The translations under genes were made by a program, and so were the position numbers. From assembly GCF_000227115.2 (NCBI RefSeq), contig NC_016482.1, forward strand, positions 682,001-746,000: 64,000 nucleotides of DNA. Direction: 5' to 3'. Within the stretch, counting starts at the first letter, position 1; each line of letters opens with the position of its first letter. Positions 40,327 to 50,406 of this stretch are shown here, piece after piece. The DNA comes from Naumovozyma dairenensis CBS 421 (Eukaryota; Ascomycota; Saccharomycetes; Saccharomycetales; Saccharomycetaceae). The notes beneath the pieces are model-generated. The model had not been told where the DNA came from. It did not search any database and saw only the letters and a list, made by a program, of their open reading frames with translations.

Positions 40327-41606
40327 TGGTAGCGACCGAGCAACGCATACTGGCCTTCACACCAGTGCTGCTCCAGATCCGAGGACTCATGAACAAAGTG
40401 AACCATCACTTATCAACAACTTTGCTGATCTAAATTTACATGATATCCCACGCGCTTCCCACATTCAGTCATTCAACTTCCCTCAACAAGAGGCAAGTAC
40501 CACTGTTGATCCAAATAAATCAACATCATCTAACAAGGATAAGGTGCCACCTTCTTCTATGTATGAACAATCCACTCCAAAAACGTTCCATTCATGCATG
40601 CACCATATCCATATCACTACTATGGGATGCCCCCACCACAAGGCTATTATTACCCATATCCTGCCATGAACCATAATATGGCACCCCCTTCCCACCATGT
40701 CGGCCCCACCTTCGCCACATGTGTATTCACAACCAATGTATAATAATCATTTGCCAATTCCACAAACATTTTCCCAGCCGCCATTGCAACCTATTGTCAA
40801 TCACTATAGGGATGTTCCTCATGCATTAAATCCTCAAAATCCATCACCGCTTTACCCTATTTCAAGTACCGGTGAATTTTCCAATTGGATTAGGACTCTG
40901 ATGGACCATCTCAAATCATCTCAATATGGTGATTTAATTCCAAATAAACATGGCGTAGCTGCAAGAACACCTTCTCACTGGGAAGAACTTGGCCTCCAGT
41001 GGTTATTTTCCACTTATGTTAAAGATTTTATCTAATGGTCAACAGGCCAGAGGCTCTGTACCTCTATTTACTATATTGCAAAGAGCTATGACCTTAGCCA
41101 TGCAAGCCACTGATATCACTATTATCATGCGGAAACTACGTGACCTTCATTTCGAAGGCAAAGAACCCGCCTTTATCTTTAACGCTAATGTGCAATCTAT
41201 CATTTCACAGATTGACACAAAGGAACTCACTCAATATGAACCATTAATCAAAGACTGCATTTTAAATGCTCTTACCGGTCCATACTCCACTATCAATAAG
41301 GAATTTCGCACATCGCAAAGTCCGTACTCTATTTCGGACATATACACTCGTATTTCCGCCGAATACGATTACATTACCACCACTCAATCAGCACGACCCA
41401 AGTGCTCCTACTGCCACATAGTGGGCCATACTCGCGATCAATGCTTTAAGGCAGTAGCTCCCTCTACTGCCAATCCAATTCCCAAAGCGAAGTCTAACAC
41501 TAGAACGCCTAGGTCATCCCCAACTCATAGAAAACAGTCAGCCAAATCTTCCAAAATTACCAATAATATAACCGTCGATCGAACAACTGAACACGATCAC
41601 TATTGG
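40268..41606 (+). pseudogene. gag of the Ty1-like element, with frame changes
   Basis: The frame starts at ATG 40268 (MIETYKSDIAPQDK) and is open to 40669. The Gag-like Pro/Tyr-rich text around 40597-40690 is in another frame. Text from 40697 (MSAPPSPHVYSQPMYNN) to 41035 returns to the first, and from about 41020 Gag continues in the third. The likely change points are A5 (40579-40583), C5 (40684-40688) and T4 (41026-41029). Domains are a Pro/Gln-rich N terminus, a capsid-like helical part (FSNWIRTLMDHLKSS, IKDCILNALTGPYSTI) and a CX2CX4HX4C zinc knuckle at 41403-41444. It would form the virus-like particle and package RNA. Frame changes at homopolymers could be real or read errors. Confidence 0.85.
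40327..40334 (+). other. Primer binding site for initiator tRNA-Met
   Basis: TGGTAGCG follows the 5' LTR without a gap and complements the 3' end of yeast tRNA-iMet, the primer used by Ty1, Ty2 and Ty3. It is in frame within gag. Confidence 0.85.
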
Positions 41607-41613
41607 CTTAGGC
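41607..41613 (+). promoter_or_regulatory. CTTAGGC, Ty1-type +1 frameshift heptamer at the gag-pol junction
   Basis: CTTAGGC is the exact seven-base slippery site used by Ty1 and Ty2. It lies 39-50 bases before the protease DSGAS motif, in frame as CTT-AGG with upstream Gag. Here the zero frame runs straight into pol, while the +1 frame stops at TAA 41629-41631. This is the reverse of Ty1. Confidence 0.8.
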
Positions 41614-44600
41614 CTGATTCACTTCCTATAAACGAGGATCAACATTTTATCTTAGATTCTGGTGCGAGTGTCACCGTTGTCAAAAACGGTTCCATTCTTC
41701 ATGACCTTCACCAAACTGCCTCTCCACCCGTTATCTCTTCTTCACAAAATATTCCCATGCGCTGTACAGGACAGGGAACTCTCAGACTGAAACTTTACCA
41801 TTCAAAAACAATCGACATCCCAGCATATGTCATTCCCGAATTAGAGCATAATCTTCTCAGTACCAACTCACTTGAGCATCATGATATCTTCGTTGATGCT
41901 AAACATGGTACTCTTGAATCTCGAGATGGAAATACTCTTGCACAGTTTGTGAGATTTAACTCTCTTCCATGGTTAACATTTCATCATGTTGTAATCCCAC
42001 CACATGCCCGAATCAACAATCTTATACAGAAATTTCCGTTAGATGTTGTTCATCGTCTACTTGGACATGTCAATGTTAAAAGTCTACAGCAATCGATCAA
42101 AAATAAAACTTTTGATCATTTTACGATTGAAGACATTGACTGGACGGGTATCTCTACCTTTCAATGTATAACGTGCCTACAAGGCAAAAGCCGCAAACAC
42201 AATCATACTGTAGGATCACGTCTCAAGTACCAGAAGAATTATGAACCATTCCAGTACATTCATACGGATGTCTTTGGTCCTGTCTCTGTAGACAAACCTT
42301 ATCCATCTTGGTTTGTCGCCTTTACCGATGAGGCTACTCGTTTTCGCTGGGTCTTCCCATTAGAAAACAAAACGGCCGATCTTATGCTACATGTTATTAC
42401 TGCACTAGTAAACACTATAAAACGTCAATTCAACTCTAAGGTGCTCTGTTTCCAATTTGATCACGGGCGTGAATACGATAATAAACTCCTTCAAAATTAT
42501 CTTGAGAGTAATGGTATTCAATCCATATTCAATTCGGTAGCTGACTCCGCCTCCAATGGTGTTGCTGAACGAATGAATTTGACTCTGCTAAATGATTGTC
42601 GCACGCTGCTCAAAGCTGCTCAACTACCTGACAATCTCTGGTTTTATGCCATTCAATTTTCTACAGTTATTCGCAACTCAGTCTACAATGAATCCATAAA
42701 AAGCTCACCTCGAGCCATTGCTGGTCTATCTGGATTAGATGTCAAAACAATCTTACCATTTGGTCAACCGGTTATCGCTCATAGAACCAAAACCTCCTCT
42801 AAGTTACATTCTCGAGGCGAACCAGGTTTTGCATTGACTCCATCTACTCACAGTTACGGATACTTAATCTACATCCCAAGAACTCAAACAATCATTGATA
42901 CAGCTAATTATGCCGTTGTGAAACAGAACGTTTCAACGTCACATTCCGCTGACCAAAATGCATCAATAATCGATCCTCTCCTCGATGCATTCAATGATCA
43001 TGTACATGACACGGATTCCCCTTTACAAACTCCATCTTCAGTCTCCGACACTCATGTCTCATCCTCCGATGAGTCCCCCGGTCCTACAGATCGTACTCAA
43101 TCCGTAGACACATCCACCTATAATTCGGATCCCGACTACGTTTACCAGACTGATACTGACTATGATACACAATCTGATGAAAGTAATTCTGATGATTCAT
43201 CCTTAGACCAATACTTGGACCCCATCCCTGACTCATTCAGTTCTACCCATAACTCTAAACCTTCCACCGATAGTACCCCTTCGGGCGGTACTCCATCTCG
43301 ATCCAATATCCTTCATTCTGGAAAAATCGACAAACTCCCCTTTTACGGTAACTCATTACCAACTTCAACCGGTTTGGGCGGTAGTAATAAGCCAAGGATA
43401 TCGACACACCAACAGGATTTGATACGTCGCATTGAAGAAAGAAAGAGGCAAAGATCTGATGATATAGAAACCGATAGCAAGGATGATAATTCACACCGAA
43501 ACAAAAAGTCTAAACAAACAGTGAACTATATCAAGGCTACGAACCATTCGATAAACGCTATAAAGTCGATCCCATTACAGACAAGTACATTTTATCCACA
43601 GGCAATTACCTACAATAATAATGAGACTGAAAAACAATTGTTCCAAGAAGCTTACGAAAAAGAAATCTCTCAGTTGAAGAAAATGGGTACTTGGGACGAA
43701 ACGGCCATTGAAGAGGAATTAGTCGATAAAAATAAGATTATAAACTCAATGTTTATATTTACAATCAAGAGAGATGGCACACATAAATGTCGTTTAGTAG
43801 CCAGAGGAGATCAACAGAAGGATGGAACATATAATACTGACATGACTGCAAACACGGTTCATCATTATGCCTTAATGACATGTCTATCTAATTGCTTAAG
43901 CAATTCATATGACATTATCCAGCTAGACATAAGCTCTGCATATCTATACGCCGACATCGATGAAACTCTTTACATCAGAGCCCCACCTCATATGAACATG
44001 AAAAATAAAGTATTTCAATTACAAAAGTCTTTATATGGACTAAAACAATCTGGTGCTAACTGGTACAAACTAATTAAAGGATTTCTAACAGATAAACTAA
44101 ATATGACTGAAGTCCTAGGATGGCCATGTGTATTTATGAAAAGGAAAGATAAACAAGTATTGATAATCTGTTTATTTGTTGATGATATGATACTGTTCAC
44201 TAACTCAAATAAAATGGCAACTGACGCAATTGAACTATTAAAGACAAGATTTGCTACAAAGGTTATAAACGACGGTAAAGATAACACAATAAACAAATAT
44301 GACATTCTAGGTATGGAAATCGAATATGTTAAGAACCAATCCATGAAATTTGGCATGGAAAAATCTCTAGAGGAGAAACTTCCAACGCTAGGTATTGACT
44401 TATCGAAGTTAAGGAAAGTCCCAGGAACCCCAGGCCTGATTATAGAAAAGGAGGACATCAAAGTTACCAAACAAGAATATAACCAAAAGGTGAAATGGAT
44501 GCAACAAATCATTGGACTCGCATCTTATGTTGGTTACAAATACAGGTTTGATTTATTATACTACATTAACGTACTAGCAAGACATACATTATATCCAAGT

Positions 44601-45160
44601 GGTACGGTAATCCAATTAGCTAAAGAACTGATCCAATATTTATGGAACACAAGAGGAAGGAAATTAATATGGTTGAAATCAAACAATTCGAATACCCACA
44701 ATAAATTGAATATAATATGTGACGCTTCATTCGCAAACCAAGAAAACTTCAAGTCTCAATACGGTCATATAATAAAGCTGAATGATAACATTATTGCCGG
44801 AACGTCATCCAAAAGTACTATCACATGCTCTTCATCAACAGAAGCAGAATTATACTCTGTTAGCCAAGCTATTCCTCAATTTGAATTATTAACGGCCCTT
44901 AGTAAAAGAATCGAAGATAAACTATAGAACTGAAATTGATCTCTGATAGCCAACCAGGAATAGCCTCCATGAAAAACAATGATGAAAAAATTATGAAGAA
45001 AAAATTTTATGCAATTAGACTACTAAGATTAAAAGAAGAGATAAAAGAAAAGGATATCAAACTCGAATATATTAACACTAAGGAAAACCTCGCAGACATT
45101 CTTACTAAACCACTACCAGTAAAAACTTTTACTGAGTTAACCAAGGATTGGATATATTAA
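41614..45160 (+). pseudogene. pol of the Ty1-like element, disrupted near its 3' end
   Basis: One frame is open from 40989 to 44927 and carries several domains in order. Protease has DSGAS near 41655. Integrase has a HHCC finger (HRLLGH to CITC) and the catalytic Asp in YIHTDVFGP, Asp in FQFDHGREY and Glu in GVAERMN. A charged linker holds basic clusters that may be a nuclear signal. Reverse transcriptase has LDISSAYLYADI and LFVDDMILF. RNase H has CDASFANQ and STEAELYS. A stop at 44925-44927 ends the frame. The remaining text (44928-45160, including SDSQPGIASMKN and ENLADILTKPLPVKTF) is in another frame and holds the last RNase H Asp. The copy is therefore probably inactive unless this is a read error. 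Confidence 0.9.
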
Positions 45161-45173
45161 CGCTATTCAACCA

Positions 45174-45182
45174 TGGGCGGTA
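45174..45182 (+). other. Polypurine tract
   Basis: TGGGCGGTA immediately precedes the 3' LTR. It differs at one base from the Ty1 tract TGGGTGGTA and would prime plus-strand DNA. Confidence 0.75.
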
Positions 45183-45594
45183 TGCTGGAACCGAATATTC
45201 TATAGATGCATAGGATAAGAATATTAAGAGCAAGATTAGTCATAGAGCAGATCCAAGATAGAACATAAGTTCTGGAACTCTATGGAACATTACGAAATAT
45301 GATTCTAGAAAATAATAGAAAAGTTGTAGAATATTCTAGAAAAATTTATGATTAGAATAGGCTTATCCGACTACGTCTGAATATCTCCGGTTCTTATGTG
45401 AAGATAATATTTCTGTCCAAATGAGAAATTATATAAAGGACATGAAATGCAAGAATGTTAGGTATTAGTTTAAATACACTTTTAATTATATAATATATAA
45501 AAAACCACGAAGAAAACATTGTATATTATTAATAAATGATTGAAACATATAAATCTGATATTGCTCCACAAGATAAGATCCCAAAATCTCATCA
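45183..45594 (+). repeat. 3' LTR (412 bp)
   Basis: It appears identical to the 5' LTR when the two are read side by side, beginning TGCTGGAACCG and ending CTCATCA. GCATT follows. Confidence 0.95.
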
Positions 45595-45599
45595 GCATT
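45595..45599. repeat. Target site duplication, right copy
   Basis: GCATT repeats the five bases before the 5' LTR. Confidence 0.9.
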
Positions 45600-45658
45600 T
45601 TTAGTAGATATTGTGTTTTTTGTTCATTCTTTGAATAGAATAAAATATCTTGGAGATG

Positions 45659-45838
45659 TCATTCTCTTTTAGAGAGTATAAAAAACAAATAACAAAATAT
45701 CAAAGGAAATATAAACAAAATAGAATAATAAAATGACATAAAGTTTTTTACTGATTTAGCACCAGAGCCGCGGAGGTCTATTTGTTCATTTACCTGAGAG
45801 TTATCAGAGTGATCTTGAGTGTTGTTGTTATTGTTCAT
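45659..45838 (-). CDS. Possible 59-residue tail-anchored-like protein
   Basis: This short frame starts MNNNNNTQDHSDNSQVNEQ. It has a polar N-terminal half and one hydrophobic segment of about 20 residues (YYSILFIFPLIFCYLFFIL), ending SKRE. The layout, a cytosolic head and one membrane span at the very C terminus, is that of a tail-anchored protein. I do not recognise a family. The AT-rich region can make such frames by chance, since T-rich codons read as Phe/Leu/Ile. It lies 64 bp right of the 3' LTR and may also be part of an older element. Confidence 0.22.
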   Translation of the reverse strand: MNNNNNTQDHSDNSQVNEQIDLRGSGAKSVKNFMSFYYSILFIFPLIFCYLFFILSKRE

Positions 45839-46193
45839 AATGTTATTGATGACGTTGATGTTGTGTATTAATTATGTAATAGTTATTTACTAGTGTATGT
45901 GGCTAATTCACTATGTCTATTCGTTATTCGTTGTGTACTGTTCTTCAGTTCTATATATTCAAGGAGGTCTTTCTATCTTTTATCTTATTACAATGTCCAC
46001 TTATATATTCCACACCACGATTCAAGAGGTTGATCCGGGCTACATATATTCACTCACACAGTCTTCATTCACAACGAGGCTTCCCAACCACCTATTGTTC
46101 CTCAAAGGGTCGAACGCTCAAGACTTTTTTCAATCTTTCTTGACAGCAGTTTTCTTTAAACAGTACTAAACGTCAAGAATATTATTTGCGACA

Positions 46194-46202
46194 CAACATT
46201 GC
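46194..46202 (-). promoter_or_regulatory. Middle sporulation element upstream of SMA2
   Basis: ATTTGCGAC is the reverse complement of GTCGCAAAT and fits the Ndt80 consensus DNCRCAAAW. It lies about 145 bp upstream of SMA2, a sporulation gene. The extended core TTTGCGACACAA is shared with the CDA promoter. Confidence 0.6.
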
Positions 46203-46347
46203 AGCAGGCATTTTTACGAAGGGCATGATGAAGTTATTTCAAAAGAGTAAAACGGCTTAAAATAAAAAGTTTCCAGAAAGGGAACCCCAATTAGAAATAA
46301 TTACCTAACTTTCTACAGATTTTTATTTTTTTGTAGTCAATAAAATA

Positions 46348-47493
46348 ATGTTGATTTTCAAAAGATTTATTGTCTGGGCGATCCTTTTAGGTTTGACATC
46401 AATTCAATTTCTACTTTATTTACCAAGTTTTACATGTACATTTTCTCCATTGTCCTCATTTTGCTCACCACAATTCAATTTTGGCATTGTTGGAACATCA
46501 ATAGCTGCAAAGGAATTCATTGGGAGTGTTAGAGAATTTTTGAAATTATTATCTTATTTGACCTTGGATATGGGTTGGTCCAATGAATTGATTGATCCTG
46601 AAATTTACAAAGATGAAAATTTGATTGATACGTTCCAAGATTCAAATGTCTATAAAGTTAATTATTTAGGGTTCTGTAAGAAAAATGACATTGAAGACAA
46701 GAAAATTTATTGTGTATCTAATGGTTTGGCAGGGATGGATATTTTAGGTATATTGATCAGAGATATCGGATTGCAACTAGGCGAGCTGTCTTCTGCCCAC
46801 GTCAATGACACTAGACAACTAGGTGATTCAATGGTTTTCACATACCATTTGACATTGAATTCGCTTCGAAAATTGTTTAAGAATGACAAGAAGAAGGATA
46901 AAGGATTCTCAAAAATTTTGTTAGGTGACCAAAAAAATGCAGATGGACCAAAAAATTACAGAAGAGGTATTGACATAGCGTATACTCTGATGCTATTCAA
47001 CAAGGTATTAACCATAACATATTTAACCGAGTTTAGCATCAGTTTCATTTGTGTCGCCATTGTGGTTGCGTTTGGCATGGTATTACTCTGGGGCAAACAC
47101 CATCGGTTTATTCCTTTATTTTTGAAAATTTTTGGTTCGCTATTGATGCTATTATCTACCATCACATTTTGTTGTAACATAATATATTTACTAATATTGA
47201 AGGCATGGGAAGTTAATACAAGCGAAACGACTAGTGTAACAGGATGGGAAATGCTGAAGGTATCAATTGGAAGTGGCTTCATGATCAATGGTGTCCGATA
47301 TGTTCTTCAATGGGTATTTCTTCCGGTGCTATTCTTAACTGCGAATCATTATGGTGTAAAAGCTACCAATGATGATAAAACAAAAGAGAATGATAATGGG
47401 AACAGGAGTGGCAGTAGCAGTTATTTAATGACTGATGTTGAGGAGCAGATGAAAGAAGTAAATAATCCATTTGTATCAGCCAAGATGATATAA
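46348..47493 (+). CDS. SMA2: Spore membrane assembly protein Sma2
   Basis: The 381-residue membrane protein has one hydrophobic segment at the N terminus (about 7-27) and three in the C-terminal half (about 215-240, 252-280 and 310-335). Conserved blocks are FIGSVREFLKLLSYLTLDMGWSNE near 55 and GWEMLKVSIGSGFMINGVRY near 305. It matches S. cerevisiae Sma2 (369 residues), needed for prospore membrane assembly in meiosis II. It is followed on the same strand by ERV41, as in YML066C/YML067C. Its normal upstream neighbour ORC1 is now separated by the Ty element. Confidence 0.93.
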   Translation: MLIFKRFIVWAILLGLTSIQFLLYLPSFTCTFSPLSSFCSPQFNFGIVGTSIAAKEFIGSVREFLKLLSYLTLDMGWSNELIDPEIYKDENLIDTFQDSNVYKVNYLGFCKKNDIEDKKIYCVSNGLAGMDILGILIRDIGLQLGELSSAHVNDTRQLGDSMVFTYHLTLNSLRKLFKNDKKKDKGFSKILLGDQKNADGPKNYRRGIDIAYTLMLFNKVLTITYLTEFSISFICVAIVVAFGMVLLWGKHHRFIPLFLKIFGSLLMLLSTITFCCNIIYLLILKAWEVNTSETTSVTGWEMLKVSIGSGFMINGVRYVLQWVFLPVLFLTANHYGVKATNDDKTKENDNGNRSGSSSYLMTDVEEQMKEVNNPFVSAKMI

Positions 47494-47818
47494 TTATAAT
47501 GCTGTTTGTACATCAAAGATATAACATTTCTAGTTGTTCCATCTTCAACTACATTGCTAGTACCCAGAGCTTGTCTTACGTCCGTGTTAGATCTCAATCA
47601 ATCGCATTGAGTGATGGCTTCATATTAGAAGTTGAAGTTATACGCCAAACTGAAATTCTTGAAAAATTCATTATGCTCGTTTACGTGTACATGGAAAAAT
47701 TGATTACATGGCAATAAGGACATCGCATCAATTTTAGCTAATCCAAAGATATAAAACCTCTAGTCATTCGACTAATATAGGAGTCCAGCCATATTCACAA
47801 AAAGTATATACGTAACCA
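47494..47818. other. SMA2-ERV41 intergenic region
   Basis: This 325-bp stretch lies between two plus-strand genes. A frame at 47499-47717 has no protein signal. Nothing else was recognised. Confidence 0.6.
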
Positions 47819-48880
47819 ATGGCTGCCAGTCTGAAAGTGTTCGATGCCTTCCCAAAAATAGAAGATCAGAACAAGAAGAAATCAACGAAAGGTGGAATTA
47901 CATCAATATTGACATATGTCCTAATTATCTTCATAGCATGGTCAGAATTTGGTAGTTATTTTGGTGGGTTCGTTGATCAACAATATATAGTTGACGGAAT
48001 GCTGAGAGAAACTGTTCCAATAAATTTAGACTTATATGTCAATGTCCCATGTGAATGGGTCCATGTTAACGTTAGAGATCAAACACTAGATAGGAAATTT
48101 GCTTCTCAAGAATTGAAATTCGAGGAAATGCCCTTCTTCATCCCATTTGATGTGAGACTTAATGATAACCCAGAGATAGTGACACCAGAACTAGATGAAA
48201 TTCTAGGAGAAGCCATCCCAGCTGAGTTTAGGGAAAAATTGGATACAAGAATGTTTTTCGATGAGAATAATCCAGATAAAAGTCATTTACCTGATTTTAA
48301 TGGGTGTCATATATTTGGGTCTGTAAATGTTAATCAAGTAGCAGGTGAGTTACAGGTTACTGCTAAAGGACATGGTTATGCTGATTATCATAGAGCACCA
48401 TTAGAAAAGGTCAATTTTGCACACGTTATAAATGAATTCTCATTCGGTGAGTTTTTCCCATACATAGATAATCCTTTGGATAACTCGGCCAAATTTAATA
48501 TGGATGATCCATTAACTGCTTACGTATATGACACATCAGTCATACCAATGATATATAGGAAAATGGGAGCAGAAGTAGATACATTCCAATATTCTGTGGC
48601 TGAACACCAATATAAGAGCAAAGAATCATCTAGCTCTAACTCATTTAGAGTACCTGGTATATTTTTCCAATATAATTTCGAAAATCTCTCGATTGTAGTG
48701 AGTGATAGGCGTTTAGGTTTTATCCAATTCATAGTAAGATTGGTTGCAATATTATCATTCGCTGTTTATATTGCATCTTGGCTGTTCATTCTAGCTGATA
48801 TGTTTATTGTCATCATTATGGGACCAAAATGGTCCCTACGCTACCAGCCATCCGAACAATCTCATGGTCTCTTAGAATAA
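47819..48880 (+). CDS. ERV41: COPII vesicle cargo receptor subunit Erv41
   Basis: The 353-residue protein has an N-terminal cytosolic stretch (FDAFPKIEDQNKKKSTKGG) and a first membrane segment (ITSILTYVLIIFIAWSEFG, about 25-47). A large luminal domain with LNVPCEWVHVNVRDQTLD-like text and NGCHIFGSVNVNQVAGELQVTAKGHG follows, then a second membrane segment near 300-335. This is the ERGIC family layout. Erv41 pairs with Erv46 to retrieve ER residents from the early Golgi. It is similar in length to the S. cerevisiae protein (352). The S. cerevisiae gene has an intron near its 5' end; here the frame runs uninterrupted from the ATG. Confidence 0.95.
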   Translation: MAASLKVFDAFPKIEDQNKKKSTKGGITSILTYVLIIFIAWSEFGSYFGGFVDQQYIVDGMLRETVPINLDLYVNVPCEWVHVNVRDQTLDRKFASQELKFEEMPFFIPFDVRLNDNPEIVTPELDEILGEAIPAEFREKLDTRMFFDENNPDKSHLPDFNGCHIFGSVNVNQVAGELQVTAKGHGYADYHRAPLEKVNFAHVINEFSFGEFFPYIDNPLDNSAKFNMDDPLTAYVYDTSVIPMIYRKMGAEVDTFQYSVAEHQYKSKESSSSNSFRVPGIFFQYNFENLSIVVSDRRLGFIQFIVRLVAILSFAVYIASWLFILADMFIVIIMGPKWSLRYQPSEQSHGLLE

Positions 48881-49041
48881 TCTTCCTTTTTATATCTTTG
48901 TCCTTCGTAAATTATATAGATAAATAATATTAAAAAAGAATCGAATAGATTGTAAAGAACATCCTAAATAATATTTACGACGTAGATGACTTTAATGTTG
49001 GCCTCGACTATAAAAGGTCCATTATCCAATGAAACACTAAA

Positions 49042-50406
49042 TCAGTCATCTTCCGATATCATGCCCTGAAATAAGAGTCCATAACAGGGGGAACTAAGTT
49101 CTCTAAAATGTTCATATGGATCGTCGGGATCCAAAATTTGCGTACAAATATAACAAAATGTTGTCCCACAAATTGTACATTTCATTTTATTACAACCTTC
49201 ACTTCTTTGAATAACAGTCCTACATTTGGGACATCTTTGTAAATTGGATCCCTTCTCAGCGATAGCAAGATCAAGTAATTTTTCAGCAACGTATTCGTTG
49301 ACCTCTGCTTCAAGTATTCGTTTGCCGTATTTAGCTTGTAATTCTCTTCTACGTTCTTCATCAGATGGTCCTAAGTTAGAGCATTCTTCAAGAATTTCCC
49401 TTGGTATTGTTGTCTTCCTGCCACATCTATTATTATAACCATGCCATGAATGTAAACAATCAAAACAGAAAGTGAATTTGCATTTCGAACATTGGATCAT
49501 ATAATCATCCAAATCGTCTTTTATACAAGGCCTCTTACAGCTTGGACAATTTGTACATGCAAGTGGCGAATGTTTTGAAATTTTTGTAGCCGCTTGTTCA
49601 TAGAACAATTTCTCATATCTTTCACAGATATCTGGTGTAAGAATGCCATCAAAAAATTCGAATGGAATCTTTGGCGTTAATAAAGTCTCCTTAAGCTTAG
49701 AATAACTCTTTACATTTTCTAAATTAACCTCTTCAAAAGTACATTCTGGACATCTCACATTAACAATATTACCTTCTTCGATCATTTGCGTATAATAAGT
49801 TTTTGTACAATACAAACATAAGAAATGCTCACCACACGGCAGTTGTATCATTTTATCCCCTTTTTTTACGTCCACACAGATGCAACAATCAAAGTTTTTA
49901 TGTGCCATTTCATCCTTTTGAATTATATGATATATTTCTTGGAATGCTTCAAATTCTTCTTTTGTGGCGCATTTTCTTTCATAATTAGGAAAAAGTTTGA
50001 AAGAAACCTCATCAATCAGGAAGCCAAAAATGAGCATCAAGATCGGTGTAGACGGTTCATAAACTGGCGAAGAGGGTCTTGTCATATCATCAAATTCTTC
50101 ATAAATATATTCCAATATCTTAGCTTTGTCCACTTCAGACATCCATTTTGAGTGGAACTTTAACTCTATACTACCTTGTAGTTGTGGATATTTCGCAATA
50201 TCGATCTTTAAAAATATAGAATCACCTGCTAACTTGGTAAAATTTAAACCACTTTCTTCGTAAACAACAGTCAGGTCAGTGGAAAAAAACATTTCGAATG
50301 GAAGTTCGCATGTAATGAACTTTTTGCTTCCCTCATCTACTTTTAGCTCCGGATACATATCCTTCAATAGCTGTAATTCCTCCTGAATACCATTTGAATA
50401 AGTCAT
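49042..50406 (-). CDS. ITT1: RBR (RING-IBR-RING) protein Itt1
   Basis: The 454-residue protein has an N-terminal RWD domain (about 1-120). RING1 is near 172-223 (CCICVDVKKGDKMIQLPCGEH ... CPEC). The IBR region is near 280-330 (CTNCPSCKRPC, QCSKCKFTFCFDCLHSWHG). RING2 is near 390-425 (CPKCRTVIQRSEGCNKMKC ... CYIC). The Cys in EGCNKMKC is at the catalytic position of RBR ubiquitin ligases. In S. cerevisiae Itt1 modulates translation termination through release factors eRF1/eRF3. It is convergent with ERV41 and in tandem with POB3, matching YML068W/YML069W. Confidence 0.94.
   Translation of the reverse strand: MTYSNGIQEELQLLKDMYPELKVDEGSKKFITCELPFEMFFSTDLTVVYEESGLNFTKLAGDSIFLKIDIAKYPQLQGSIELKFHSKWMSEVDKAKILEYIYEEFDDMTRPSSPVYEPSTPILMLIFGFLIDEVSFKLFPNYERKCATKEEFEAFQEIYHIIQKDEMAHKNFDCCICVDVKKGDKMIQLPCGEHFLCLYCTKTYYTQMIEEGNIVNVRCPECTFEEVNLENVKSYSKLKETLLTPKIPFEFFDGILTPDICERYEKLFYEQAATKISKHSPLACTNCPSCKRPCIKDDLDDYMIQCSKCKFTFCFDCLHSWHGYNNRCGRKTTIPREILEECSNLGPSDEERRRELQAKYGKRILEAEVNEYVAEKLLDLAIAEKGSNLQRCPKCRTVIQRSEGCNKMKCTICGTTFCYICTQILDPDDPYEHFRELSSPCYGLLFQGMISEDD

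Larger units (their letters stand above)
39915..45594 (+). mobile_element. Full-length Ty1/copia retrotransposon, frameshifted coding region
   Basis: The 5680-bp element has 412-bp LTRs that appear identical by eye, a GCATT target duplication, a tRNA-iMet-type primer site right after the 5' LTR and a TGGGCGGTA polypurine tract right before the 3' LTR. The order gag-protease-integrase-reverse transcriptase-RNase H is that of Ty1/copia (Pseudoviridae). Protein blocks are closest to Ty1/Ty2. Identical LTRs mean recent insertion. Gag has three apparent frame changes and pol one near its end, so this copy as read could not make normal proteins. Sequencing error in homopolymers is an alternative. 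It lies between divergent ORC1 and SMA2. Confidence 0.96.
45600..46347. other. SMA2 upstream region right of the Ty insertion
   Basis: This is 748 bp. It contains a possible small minus-strand frame (45659-45838), a middle sporulation element match (46194-46202) and AT-rich sequence. Plus-strand frames around 45897-46169 have no protein signal. No tRNA gene was found next to the element. Confidence 0.55.
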
